From NCBI RefSeq assembly GCF_025399795.1, contig NZ_JAODTZ010000032.1, positions 53,593 through 117,592 of the forward strand: a stretch of DNA of 64,000 bases, read 5' to 3'. The first letter of the stretch is position 1, and every line of letters begins with the position of its first letter. Of the stretch, positions 1 through 8,124 are shown piece by piece. Made by a program: the position numbers and the translations under genes. The stretch is from Streptomyces rhizosphaerihabitans (GTDB lineage: Bacteria > Actinomycetota > Actinomycetes > Streptomycetales > Streptomycetaceae). The notes beneath the pieces were generated by a model that had not been told where the DNA came from, did no database searches, and saw nothing but the letters and a program-made list of their open reading frames with translations.

Positions 1-518
1 ACCTCATGATCCACGCCGCCGTCGAGCAGTGCGGCGAGGGCGACATCCTGGTCGTCACCACCACCTCGCCCTCCACCGACGGCATGTTCGGCGAGCTGTT
101 CGCCACCGCGCTGCACCGGCGCGGCGTGCGCGGCCTGGTCATCAACGCCGGTATCCGGGACACCGCCGAACTGCGCGCCATGGGCTTTCCCGCCTGGTCC
201 GCCGCGGTCAGCCCGCAGGGCACCGTGAAGGCGACCGGCGGCTCCGTCAACGTTCCGGTGGTGCTCGGCGGCCAGATCGTCCGGCCCGGCGACGTGATCC
301 TCGCCGACGACGACGGCGTGGTGTGCGTGCCCCGCGAGGACGCCCGCACGGTCGCCGAGGCGTCCGAGGCACGCGAGCGGAAGGAGGCGCTGGCCCGCGC
401 CGCCTTCCTCGAAGGCGAACTCGGCCTGGACCGCTACGGGTTGCGCGAGACCCTCGTACGCATGGGCGTGACGTACACGTCGTACGACGAGTACGTCCGG
501 GACGGAGCCGCGCCATGA
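1..518 (+). CDS. 4-carboxy-4-hydroxy-2-oxoadipate (CHA/HMG) aldolase-like protein, RraA fold, 5'-truncated by window edge
   Basis: The frame is open to the first base, so the true start lies outside the window. The visible part (from an internal Met at base 6) is 170 residues; family members are usually about 220-240. Motifs of the HMG/CHA aldolase (GalC/LigK, RraA-like) family are visible: GELFATALHRRG followed by LVINAGIRD with the Arg-Asp pair, then SPQGTVKATGG. These enzymes cleave 4-carboxy-4-hydroxy-2-oxoadipate to pyruvate and oxaloacetate in the gallate / protocatechuate meta-cleavage route. Its stop overlaps the next gene's ATG (ATGA), and that gene is a GalD/PrpF-type tautomerase, which supports the aldolase call over an RNase E inhibitor RraA. 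Substrate is inferred. Confidence 0.8.
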   Translation, partial: LMIHAAVEQCGEGDILVVTTTSPSTDGMFGELFATALHRRGVRGLVINAGIRDTAELRAMGFPAWSAAVSPQGTVKATGGSVNVPVVLGGQIVRPGDVILADDDGVVCVPREDARTVAEASEARERKEALARAAFLEGELGLDRYGLRETLVRMGVTYTSYDEYVRDGAAP

Positions 519-1603
519 ACGGGCCCGAGAAGGTCCGCTGCATGCTTCTGCGCGGCGGCACCTCCAAGGGGGCCTACTTCCTGGCCGGTGACTTGCCCGC
601 CGACCCCGCCGAACGCGACGGCCTGCTGCTGCGCGTGATGGGCAGTCCCGACCCGCGCCAGATCGACGGCCTGGGCGGCGCGCACCCGCTGACCAGCAAG
701 GTGGCCGTGGTCTCGGTCTCCGCCGACCCCGCCGCGGATATCGACTACCTGTTCCTCCAAGTCGCCGTCGAGAAGGCCGAGGTGTCGGACCGTCAGAACT
801 GCGGCAACATCCTCGCAGGGGTCGGCCCGTTCGCCGTCGAACGCGGACTCGTCGAACCGGGGGAGGGCCGTACCTCGGTACGCATCCGCATGGTCAACTC
901 GGGGGATCTCGCCATCGCGAGTTTCTCCACCGGGGGCGGGCGCGTGGTCTACGAGGGCTCCGCCGAGATCTCCGGAGTGCCGGGGACAGCGGCGCCCGTG
1001 GTGATCGAATTCCCGCGGGGAAGCGCCCCGTTGCTACCCACCGGCCGCGCCCGGGACCTCGTCGCCGACACCCCGGTGACGTGCGTGGACAACGGCATGC
1101 CGACCGTGCTGATCGCCGCGTCCTCGCTGGGCGTCACCGGGTACGAGAGTCCGAAGGACCTGGAGGCGGATCAGGCTCTGGCCGCCCGGCTCCGCGAGAT
1201 CCGCCTGGAAGCGGGCAAGCTGATGGGACTCGGGGACGTCGAGAACGCCACCGTGCCCAAACTGACCCTGCTCGCTCCACCCCGGTCCGGCGGGGCCGTC
1301 ATGACCCGCACCTTCATCCCGGTGCGCTGCCACACCTCCATCGGCGTCCTCGGCGCAGCGAGCGTCGCCGCCGGGCTGCGCGTCGAGGGCGGCGTCGGAC
1401 ACGCCGTGGCACGGCTGCCCGACCGCGGCGACCGGCTGCGTATCGAACACCCCACCGGATTCCTCGACATCGAAGCCGGTGTCGAGTACGGCCCCGGGGA
1501 TGCCTCACCCGTGGCCCGGCGCACCGCCGTCGTCCGCACCGCACGCAAGATCTTCGACGGCACGGTCTTCCCCCGGCCGGCCGGAGCCGCACATCACCCT
1601 TAA
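515..1603 (+). CDS. 4-oxalomesaconate tautomerase-like protein (PrpF/GalD family)
   Basis: 362 residues, starting at the ATG that overlaps the upstream stop codon by four bases. The N-terminus MLLRGGTSKGAYF and the segment QNCGNILAGVGPFA are characteristic of the PrpF/FldA-like isomerase family; a second conserved patch is NGMPTVLIAASSLG. The family includes 4-oxalomesaconate tautomerase (GalD) and methylaconitate isomerase (PrpF). Because it is translationally coupled to an HMG/CHA aldolase and followed by an extradiol dioxygenase, the GalD role (keto-enol tautomerisation of oxalomesaconate in the cytosol) is favoured. Its TAA stop is embedded in the Shine-Dalgarno of the next gene, so the three genes are an operon. 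The longer upstream extension of this frame (to base 29) is a shadow of the aldolase gene. Confidence 0.85.
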   Translation: MNGPEKVRCMLLRGGTSKGAYFLAGDLPADPAERDGLLLRVMGSPDPRQIDGLGGAHPLTSKVAVVSVSADPAADIDYLFLQVAVEKAEVSDRQNCGNILAGVGPFAVERGLVEPGEGRTSVRIRMVNSGDLAIASFSTGGGRVVYEGSAEISGVPGTAAPVVIEFPRGSAPLLPTGRARDLVADTPVTCVDNGMPTVLIAASSLGVTGYESPKDLEADQALAARLREIRLEAGKLMGLGDVENATVPKLTLLAPPRSGGAVMTRTFIPVRCHTSIGVLGAASVAAGLRVEGGVGHAVARLPDRGDRLRIEHPTGFLDIEAGVEYGPGDASPVARRTAVVRTARKIFDGTVFPRPAGAAHHP

Positions 1604-1612
1604 GGAGGCCCC

Positions 1613-2563
1613 ATGGCCCCGCCGCTCGGCGACATCGCCCACCTCGGGCACGTCGAACTGCTCACCCCCGACCTGGACGCCAGTGTCCGCTTCTTCACGG
1701 AGTACCTCGGTCTGACCGAGAACGGCCGCTCCGGGGACTCCGTCCATCTGCGGACCTGGGACGACTACGAGCACCACAGCCTGACCCTCACCCCCCACAC
1801 GACCTCGGGCATCCGCCGCACCGCCCTGCGCGCCTCCAGCGAGGAGGCACTCCAGCGCCGGGTCAAGGAGATCGAGAGCGCCGGCCGCGAGGGCCGCTGG
1901 GTGAACGATGAGCCAGGCCTCGGCCCGGTCTACGTCACCACCGACCCCGACGGCCACGAACTCGCCCTGTACTGGGAGAGCGAGTGGTACCGGGCGCCCG
2001 ACCATCTGAAGCCCGGTCTGAAGAATCAGCCGCAGGCCAAGCCCGGCCACGGGGTCGGCGTACGACGCCTGGACCACGTGAACTACCTCGCCTCCGACGT
2101 CGCCGCCAGCGGAGACTTCGTCCGTGACGCGCTCGGGGCCCGCCCGACCGAGCAGATCCAGCTCGACAGCGGCCGGATCGCGGCCCAGTGGCTGACCTTC
2201 AGCAACAAGTCGTACGACGTCGTCTACACGGAGGACTGGACGGGTTCGAGCGGGCGCCTGCACCACATCGCGTTCGCCACGGACACCCGCGAGGACATCC
2301 TGCGTGCCGCCGACCTCGCCATCGACACCGGTGTCTTCATCGAGACGGGCCCGCACAAGCACGCCATCCAGCAGACGTTCTTCCTGTACGTCTACGAACC
2401 CGGCGGCAACCGCATCGAGCTGTGCAACCCGCTCACCCGGCTCGTCCTGGCCCCCGACTGGCCGCTGATCACATGGACCGAGGACGAGCGGAAGAAGGGC
2501 CAGGCCTGGGGGCTGAAGACCATCGAGTCGTTCCACACCCACGGCACGCCGCCCATCGGCTGA
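1613..2563 (+). CDS. Type I extradiol ring-cleavage dioxygenase (VOC fold, two domains)
   Basis: 316 residues, two glyoxalase/VOC modules (about 8-125 and 150-300). The start is fixed by an AAGGAGG box overlapping the previous stop. Iron ligands of catechol 2,3-dioxygenases can be placed: His155 (RLDHVNY), His217/218 (RLHHIAF) and Glu269 (GNRIEL). A second-sphere His250, Tyr259, Glu269 triad has exactly the 9- and 10-residue spacing of the catechol 2,3-dioxygenase His246-Tyr255-Glu265 set. The enzyme should open a catecholic ring next to the hydroxyls with Fe(II) and O2. Last gene of the operon; a strong hairpin follows at 2785-2814. The exact substrate is unknown: gallate pathways usually use a type II (LigAB-like) enzyme, so a type I enzyme beside GalC/GalD homologues is a little unusual. 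Confidence 0.87.
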   Translation: MAPPLGDIAHLGHVELLTPDLDASVRFFTEYLGLTENGRSGDSVHLRTWDDYEHHSLTLTPHTTSGIRRTALRASSEEALQRRVKEIESAGREGRWVNDEPGLGPVYVTTDPDGHELALYWESEWYRAPDHLKPGLKNQPQAKPGHGVGVRRLDHVNYLASDVAASGDFVRDALGARPTEQIQLDSGRIAAQWLTFSNKSYDVVYTEDWTGSSGRLHHIAFATDTREDILRAADLAIDTGVFIETGPHKHAIQQTFFLYVYEPGGNRIELCNPLTRLVLAPDWPLITWTEDERKKGQAWGLKTIESFHTHGTPPIG

Positions 2564-2590
2564 CCGGCACCCCGGCAGCCGTCCATGGGC

Positions 2591-2651
2591 TGGCCGGCAC
2601 GCTCGGCAGCCGCTCATCGGATGGCCGGCACGCTCGGCAGCCGCTCATCGG
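2591..2651. repeat. Two exact 30-bp direct repeats in a 457-bp spacer
   Basis: Bases 2591-2620 and 2622-2651 are identical, separated by one base. More degenerate copies of GGCAGCCG(T/C)C and CGGCTGACCG follow to about 2760. The spacer 2564-3020 holds no convincing gene: these repeats, then a terminator (2785-2814), then a promoter (2885-2926) for the permease. Confidence 0.8.
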
Positions 2652-2784
2652 CCGACTGCCATCCGTGGGAACCGCGCATCGGGCCCCGGGTCGGCATCGG
2701 TTGCGGCCGTCTGTCGGCTCAACGCCCGCGGCAGCCGTCTGCCGGCTGACCGACTGAGCGGTTGATTCCAGCCAGCGCAGGCGC

Positions 2785-2814
2785 GCGGGCGGCACCGGAA
2801 TGTGTGCCGCCCGC
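2785..2814 (+). terminator. Rho-independent-type hairpin after the dioxygenase operon
   Basis: Perfect 11-bp stem GCGGGCGGCAC / GTGCCGCCCGC with an 8-nt loop. No clear U-tract, as is usual for Streptomyces hairpin terminators. Confidence 0.7.
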
Positions 2815-2884
2815 ATCCGTTTCACCTGGTTCTCAGCTGTCTGTGCGGCGGTCGCGGAGGGTGGCCTGATTGTTTCCTAGATTG

Positions 2885-2926
2885 TTGACAAAAGCGTTGA
2901 CACTTCGGGAGCTCACTCCTTAGCGT
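2885..2926 (+). promoter_or_regulatory. Candidate promoter of the aromatic-acid permease
   Basis: Two TTGACA hexamers (2885-2890 and 2897-2902) stand 12 bp apart. The second is 18 bp upstream of TAGCGT (2921-2926), a fair match to the Streptomyces housekeeping -10 TAGRRT. The permease start is at 3021, giving a leader of roughly 90 nt. Inference from motif only. Confidence 0.5.
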
Positions 2927-3020
2927 CTGTCGCACAATCGGGTCAGCCGCACGAGCCGCGTCGACCCGCATCCCCGATCCCCTTCCAGGGCCCACGCCTC
3001 CTGGACGAGAGGAAACAACG

Positions 3021-4349
3021 ATGTCCTCCTCCCTCGCCCTGCCCGCTCGCGGCGGCAGCAGACTGGCCGCGATCGTCGTCGGCCTCTGCTGGCTGGTCGT
3101 CCTCTTCGACGGCCTCGACATGTTCATCTACGGCTCCGTGCTGCCGCACATGCTGGAGACGAAGGCCCTCGGCATCGACCCCGGCAAGGCCGGCGACGTC
3201 GGCTCCTACGCCACCTTCGGCATGCTGATCGGCGCCCTGTCCTCCGGCACCGTCAGCGACTGGGTCGGCCGCAAGAAGACGATCATCTGGTCGACCGCCG
3301 TGTTCTCCCTGGCCTCCGCGGTCTGCGCGTCGGCCGCCGGCCTGGGTGTTTTCAGCCTCGGCCGCTTCCTGGCCGGCCTCGGCCTCGGCGGCCTGCTGCC
3401 GAGCGCGATCACCATGGTCACCGAGTACGCGCCGAAGGGCCGCCGCGCCCTGATCGTGGGTTCCCTGATGACCGCTCACCAGGCCGGCGGCATCGTCGCC
3501 GGATTCGTGGCGCTCGGGACGGGCGACTGGCGTGTCTCCTTCTGGATCTGCGTGATACCGCTGTTCATCGGGGTGCCGCTCGCGGCGGTGTACCTGCCCG
3601 AGTCGATGGCCTTCCTCCAGGCCAAGGGCCGCACCGACGAGGCCCGCGCGCTCGCCGACCGCTACGGCGTCGGCCTGGCCGCCCGTGCCGAGGAGCGCCG
3701 GGCCGCGGCCGACCGCTTCAGCGCCGTCACCGCCCTGTTCCGTGGCGGCCGCTGGGTCCAGACGCTGCTCTTCTGGGTCGCGTCCTTCGGCGGTCTCCTC
3801 CTGGTCTACGGCGTCTCGCAGTGGCTGCCCTCACTGATGAAGGCCAACGGCTACAACCTCGGGTCCTCGATCGGCTTCGTGATCGTCATCAACCTCGGCG
3901 GCATCGTCGGCATGCTGATCGGCGGCCGCCTCACCGACAAGTTCGGCGGTTCGCTGATCTCCGCGATCTGGTTCGGCGCCACCGCCGTCGGGATCTACTC
4001 CCTCAGCTTCAAGATGGCGCTGCCCCTCACCTACACCGTCGTCTTCCTGACCGGACTCTTCCTCTTCTCGGCGCAAGCCATGATTTATGCGACGGTGGCG
4101 CACCGTTCCGAGGACGACAACCGTGCCACCGCGGTCGGCTGGACCTCCGGCATGGGACGCTTCGGCGCCGTCTTCGGCCCCTGGCTCGGCGGTCAGCTGC
4201 TCGCCACCGGCTCGACCACCGCGGGCTTCACCGCCTTCGCCCTCGCGGGCGTCTTCTCCCTGGTGTTCGTCAGCCTGACCGGCCTGCGCCGCGTCCAGGT
4301 GACGCCCCCGAGCTCCGTGCGACACCAGGAGCTGACCGCCACCGGCTGA
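3021..4349 (+). CDS. MFS transporter, aromatic acid:H+ symporter (AAHS) family
   Basis: 442 residues with about 12 membrane segments. Near the N-terminus it has WLVVLFDGLDMFIYGSVLP, where the DGxD pattern in TM1 is the AAHS signature seen in PcaK- and BenK-type permeases. DWVGRKK in the TM2-TM3 loop is the MFS GxxxDRxGRR-type motif. The start is preceded by GAGAGGA. It lies 457 bp downstream of the ring-cleavage operon with its own promoter and terminator (4369-4407), so it is probably a separate unit serving the same pathway by importing a hydroxybenzoate-type substrate. The actual substrate cannot be read from sequence. Confidence 0.88.
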   Translation: MSSSLALPARGGSRLAAIVVGLCWLVVLFDGLDMFIYGSVLPHMLETKALGIDPGKAGDVGSYATFGMLIGALSSGTVSDWVGRKKTIIWSTAVFSLASAVCASAAGLGVFSLGRFLAGLGLGGLLPSAITMVTEYAPKGRRALIVGSLMTAHQAGGIVAGFVALGTGDWRVSFWICVIPLFIGVPLAAVYLPESMAFLQAKGRTDEARALADRYGVGLAARAEERRAAADRFSAVTALFRGGRWVQTLLFWVASFGGLLLVYGVSQWLPSLMKANGYNLGSSIGFVIVINLGGIVGMLIGGRLTDKFGGSLISAIWFGATAVGIYSLSFKMALPLTYTVVFLTGLFLFSAQAMIYATVAHRSEDDNRATAVGWTSGMGRFGAVFGPWLGGQLLATGSTTAGFTAFALAGVFSLVFVSLTGLRRVQVTPPSSVRHQELTATG

Positions 4350-4368
4350 CCGGAGCGGCGTGGAACCG

Positions 4369-4407
4369 GCGTCCGGGCGGGGCCTGAAGAAGGGCCCGCC
4401 CGGACGC
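4369..4407 (+). terminator. Strong hairpin terminator after the permease
   Basis: Perfect 13-bp stem GCGTCCGGGCGGG / CCCGCCCGGACGC with a 13-nt loop, 20 bp after the permease stop. Confidence 0.75.
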
Positions 4408-4605
4408 CCTTGCGTACGGGGTGCGTCGGAGGGAGGAGCCGCCTCCCCCGCCGCGGAACCCCTTCCTGCCGGCGGGCCCCGGCGTCGCTCCCTGCCGCCG
4501 GGCCGCGGTGTCCTTCCCGACCGCCGGGCCACAACGGCCTTCCCGACCACCCGTGGCCCGCATATTCCCGTTGCCCCGTTCGTCCCGGGGTGCTGGAGTG
4601 ACCCC

Positions 4606-5382
4606 ATGGATCACGTTGCGGTACTGGCCCTCTTCGACCGGGACATGCGGGAACGCGCACGGCCCGACGCGCCGGGCGCCCGGGTCGAGCGCGTCGGCAA
4701 GGTGGTGCGCCAGTTCGGCGCAGACAAGGGCTGGAACGGGGTGCTCTGGTCCGACCTGGACGAGACGAGCGCCGACGCGGCCATCGCCGAGGAGGTGCGG
4801 TTCTTCTCCGGACTCGGGGGCGGCTTCGAGTGGAAGCTGTACGGTCACGACCGGCCGGAGGACCTGGGGCAGCGGCTGCGGGCGGCGGGCTTCGTCGCCG
4901 AGCCCGAGGAGACGCTGATGATCGCCGAGCTGGGCGATCTGGCACTCGACGTCGAACCGCCCGAGGGCGTACGGCTGTTGCCGGTCACCGACCGCGCGGG
5001 CATCGCCCTCATGGCCGACGTCCATGAGCAGGCATTCGGCGGCGACAGCACCCTCCTGCGCCACCAACTGCTCGCCCAGCTCACCGGCGACGCGGACACG
5101 GTCGTCGCCGTTGTGGCCCTCGCCGGCGACGTTCCCGTCAGCGCGGCCCGCATGGAACTCCCGCCAGGGGCCAGGTTCGCCGGACTGTGGGGCGGCGGCA
5201 CCGTCGAGGCCTGGCGGGGCCGCGGTATCTACCGCGCCCTCGTCGCCCACCGCGCCCGGGTCGCCGCGGAGCGCGGCTACCGCTACGTCCAGGTCGACGC
5301 CTCCAGCCAGAGCCGTCCGATCCTCGCCCGGCTGGGCTTCCAGCCGCTCACCACGACCACCCCGTACGTCTACGAAGGGTGA
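4606..5382 (+). CDS. GNAT-family N-acetyltransferase
   Basis: 258 residues. The ATG at 4606 has GGAG seven bases upstream; the frame is open further upstream (to 4360) but that part is low-complexity and overlaps the preceding terminator. The C-terminal half is a GNAT domain with the acetyl-CoA binding motif A at WRGRGIYRAL (about 203-212), then DASSQSRPILARLGF. The N-terminal half (1-110) resembles the degenerate first domain of tandem GNAT proteins. Acceptor substrate unknown. It stands alone between a terminator and the next gene. Confidence 0.82.
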   Translation: MDHVAVLALFDRDMRERARPDAPGARVERVGKVVRQFGADKGWNGVLWSDLDETSADAAIAEEVRFFSGLGGGFEWKLYGHDRPEDLGQRLRAAGFVAEPEETLMIAELGDLALDVEPPEGVRLLPVTDRAGIALMADVHEQAFGGDSTLLRHQLLAQLTGDADTVVAVVALAGDVPVSAARMELPPGARFAGLWGGGTVEAWRGRGIYRALVAHRARVAAERGYRYVQVDASSQSRPILARLGFQPLTTTTPYVYEG

Positions 5383-5454
5383 CGCCGGTCGCCGTCCGCG
5401 GGGGGCGGCACGGGCCGATGTCACATCCCCGCGTCCGTGATCCGTCGCATCGGT

Positions 5455-6366
5455 ATGACGACGAAACAGAGCATTCTCCTGGCCGGCGCGAGCGGTGTTC
5501 TCGGCCGGCACATCACCCGGGCCCTGACGGAAGCGGGCCATGAAGTCACCGGCCTCGGACGCGGCCCCGCCAACGATGTCAGGGCCGATCTGATGGACCG
5601 CGACGCGCTGCTGCGGGCCGTCGACGGCCGGCACTACGACACGGTCGTGCTGGCCGCGACCGCTCTGCGCAAGGCGCCCCTGCGCCACCGCGACATGCAC
5701 GCGACCGACGCGCTGCGCGTCGACGGTACCGCCCACCTGATCGAGGCCGCGAGGGCCACCGGCGCACGCCGGCTCGTCGCCGAGTCGATGGTCTTCGGAT
5801 ACGGATTCGGGGACCACGGGGACCGTGTCGTCACCGAGTCCGACACGTTCGGCCCGCAGGGGACCACGCTCGAACTGGAACGGCACCTCGCGGCGATGCG
5901 CATCAAGGAGCGACTCGTCTTCGGGGCCGCCGGCCTGGAGGGGATCGCACTGCGCTTCGGCCTCTTCTACGGCGCGGGTGGCACCGACGCCCTGTTGCCC
6001 ATGCTGCGCGGGAGGCGGCTCCCCGTGGCCGACGACCACGGCCGGGTCCTGCCGTGGGTCGACCTCGCGGACGCGGCCCGCGCGGTGGCCGCCGCCGTGG
6101 ACCACGGCCGCCCGGGGCAGGCGTACAACGTCGCCGACCGTACGCCGCTGGGCTTCGCGGCCCATGTCCGGGCCGTGGCCGAGGAGTTCGGCCTGCCGAA
6201 GCCGATGACCGTACCGCTGTGGATGATGAAGCCCATGTCGTACGCGCAGGTCGTGATGCGTACGACCCTGCGGGTGTCATCGGCGAAGGCGGAACGGGAA
6301 CTGGGCTGGACGCCCGCGCACCCGTCCGCCTACGACGGTCTCGCCGCCCTCAACGCGGCCGCCTGA
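5455..6366 (+). CDS. NAD(P)-dependent epimerase/dehydratase family protein
   Basis: 303 residues from the ATG at 5455 (MTTKQSILL). A GTG at 5437 would add six residues and cannot be excluded; neither has a good ribosome site. The Rossmann motif GASGVLG is near residue 12, and the fold continues with a nucleotide-sugar-epimerase-like body (LRFGLFYGAGG; GQAYNVADRTPLGF). The substrate is not identifiable; the family covers sugar epimerases, flavonoid-type reductases and NmrA-like redox sensors. It converges on the next gene with only 29 bp between stops. Confidence 0.78.
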   Translation: MTTKQSILLAGASGVLGRHITRALTEAGHEVTGLGRGPANDVRADLMDRDALLRAVDGRHYDTVVLAATALRKAPLRHRDMHATDALRVDGTAHLIEAARATGARRLVAESMVFGYGFGDHGDRVVTESDTFGPQGTTLELERHLAAMRIKERLVFGAAGLEGIALRFGLFYGAGGTDALLPMLRGRRLPVADDHGRVLPWVDLADAARAVAAAVDHGRPGQAYNVADRTPLGFAAHVRAVAEEFGLPKPMTVPLWMMKPMSYAQVVMRTTLRVSSAKAERELGWTPAHPSAYDGLAALNAAA

Positions 6367-6395
6367 CCCTGCCGGGCACCCCGGACCCCGGACCC

Positions 6396-7277
6396 TCAGA
6401 GGTCGAGTCGGTACTCCAGCTCCCGGTGGGTGGGCAGATAGCCGAGTGCGTCGTTGATGCCCAGCATCGGCGCGTTGCTGTCGGCCGTGTCGGTCAGCAG
6501 GCCGGTCAGCTCGGGGTACCGCAGACGGGTCCGGCGGATCGACTCCGCCTTCATCCACAGTCCGAGGCCGTGGCCGCGGTGCTCGGGAAGGACACCCGTT
6601 CCGTAGTGCTGGGCGTCGCCCCGGCCGTCGCCCGGTACGACGAGTTCCGAGAAGCCGACGATCGAGCCGTCCGAGCGGTCCACCACGGCCACCGTGTGGA
6701 GCGCGTCGCCCCGTTCGAGCACGACCTCGGCCACCGCTACGACCCGCTCCACGTCCCAGACGTCGATGCCGTGGTCGCTGTCCTCCATCGGCATGTCGTC
6801 CATGGCCCGCCGGGAGCCGGCGTAGGTGTGCGCCAGGTCGGGCGGCACGACCCCGTCCCAGTGCGTCAACTCGTAGCCCGGATGCGGGCGTTCGGCGATC
6901 CCGGTCACGGTCTGGACGTCCGGGTTCGACAGCGGGAGGCGTGCGAATGTCAGGGCCAGTACGCGGCGGAACCCGCGCGCCGCGAGAAACGCGCCGCCGG
7001 GAGAGCCGGCCACGACCCGGGAGACCAGTGACCGCCGTTCGTCGCTCCGCGCGGCGGTGACGGCGGCGTCCAGGAGAGCGCCGCCCACGCCCGTGCGCCG
7101 CTCGGCGGGGTGTACGGCGATCTCCAGCTCGGCGCGATGGTTCTCACCCTCCCGGGTGAACAGCCGGAGGAACGCCGAGCCCACCGGGACCCCTTCGGGA
7201 TCCGAGGCCAGCCAGGCCAGACGGCGGCTCGACGCGGTGGTCCCGGGATCGGTCAACGGCGTGATGCGTGGCGGCAA
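6396..7277 (-). CDS. Tandem-domain GNAT N-acetyltransferase
   Basis: The preferred start is a TTG at 7277, which has GGAG five bases upstream and gives 293 residues; an ATG at 7379 is possible but adds an Arg-rich stretch unlike the family. Two GNAT modules are visible. The first has ELEIAVHPAERRTGVGGALL. The second has GTGVLPEHRGHGLGLWMKAE and ends DSNAPMLGINDALGY, the common C-terminal GNAT signature. Proteins of this tandem type act on small amines or antibiotics, but the acceptor is not predictable here. No operon partner. Confidence 0.78.
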   Translation of the reverse strand: MPPRITPLTDPGTTASSRRLAWLASDPEGVPVGSAFLRLFTREGENHRAELEIAVHPAERRTGVGGALLDAAVTAARSDERRSLVSRVVAGSPGGAFLAARGFRRVLALTFARLPLSNPDVQTVTGIAERPHPGYELTHWDGVVPPDLAHTYAGSRRAMDDMPMEDSDHGIDVWDVERVVAVAEVVLERGDALHTVAVVDRSDGSIVGFSELVVPGDGRGDAQHYGTGVLPEHRGHGLGLWMKAESIRRTRLRYPELTGLLTDTADSNAPMLGINDALGYLPTHRELEYRLDL

Positions 7278-7534
7278 GGTCTCTCCGTGGCGTCGGGTGC
7301 GGGGTGTGAAGCCCGCAGACCGTAGCCGCACGCACCCGCGCTCCGCAACGGAATTCAGCAGCGCCACTACGTAGGTCATCCGGCACCCCGCACCAGGGCC
7401 CCGGACCGGTCCGCTGAGCCCCCGACACGGTTGAGCCCCGACACGGTTGCGTCCCGACCGATGGCCAGGGGCCGATGAGCCCGAGCCGCTCTGCGCCGGC
7501 TGATCGGCCCCGTCCGCTCAGCAGCGGCTGTTGA

Positions 7535-7608
7535 AGGGCCGGCCGATCAGCAGCGCTCGCTGGAGGGCCGGCCGATCAGCCCCGGCCGCTCAGTACCGGC
7601 CGATCAGC
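7535..7608. repeat. Degenerate tandem repeats of GGGCCGGCCGATCAGC
   Basis: AGGGCCGGCCGATCAGC occurs at 7535-7551 and 7564-7580, with a third near-copy (CCGGCCGATCAGC) at 7596-7608, period about 29. The spacer 7380-7631 otherwise shows no gene. The repeats run up to the stop of the following minus-strand gene. Confidence 0.7.
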
Positions 7609-7631
7609 CCCGACCGCTGGAGTGCCGCGGC

Positions 7632-7895
7632 TCAGTGCCGCCCCCTGGTCCGGTCCAGCGCCGCGACGCCCAGCGCGGCGAGGCCTATCTGGATGAGCCA
7701 CTCGATCCAGTCGACGCCCTTGGTGTCGGCGACGCCGAACGCGGCGGCGACCCCCGACCCGATGAAGGCGGCCACGATGCCGACCGCGATCGTCCACAGG
7801 ATGCCGATGCGCTGGCGCCCCGGCACGACGAGCCGGCCCAGTACACCGATGATGATGCCGATGAGGATGGCACTGATGATGCCCGAGATCTCCAT
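7632..7895 (-). CDS. GlsB/YeaQ/YmgE-family small membrane protein
   Basis: 87 residues, start at 7895 with an AGAGGGG/GGAG region just upstream. Typical transglycosylase-associated protein layout: three hydrophobic segments with glycine zippers (ISGIISAILIGIIIGVLGR, then WTIAVGIVAAFIGSGVAA, then a C-terminal helix). The family is linked to general stress responses in Gram-positive bacteria, but its biochemical role is not settled. The longer open frame to 8012 is not supported by a ribosome site. Confidence 0.85.
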   Translation of the reverse strand: MEISGIISAILIGIIIGVLGRLVVPGRQRIGILWTIAVGIVAAFIGSGVAAAFGVADTKGVDWIEWLIQIGLAALGVAALDRTRGRH

Positions 7896-8124
7896 CTCCG
7901 CCCCTCTTGGTCGGTCCCCCGCAGTTATGTATCTGCCCGCTGCGGGCGGAGCCAGTCCGCTCCCGCGCACGCACCCCGTGGCGGACCCGTCCGGACCCTG
8001 TGCAGCCGCCATTTGGTCATGTACCGTTCAATGATCTGTTGAGCGGAGGACGGCCAACTTCCGTTCTACGCGCGCAGACTTAGCGCCCGCACCGCCTCTC
8101 CCCACTCTGACGGAGGTTCGCCGG

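Noticed and set aside
29..514. N-terminal extension of the tautomerase frame
   Set aside because: Out-of-frame translation of the aldolase gene; the ATGA overlap at 515 gives the natural start.
5903..7031. Overlapping long frames around the epimerase and acetyltransferase
   Set aside because: Mirror frames of well-supported genes; Arg/Pro/Gly-rich without motifs.
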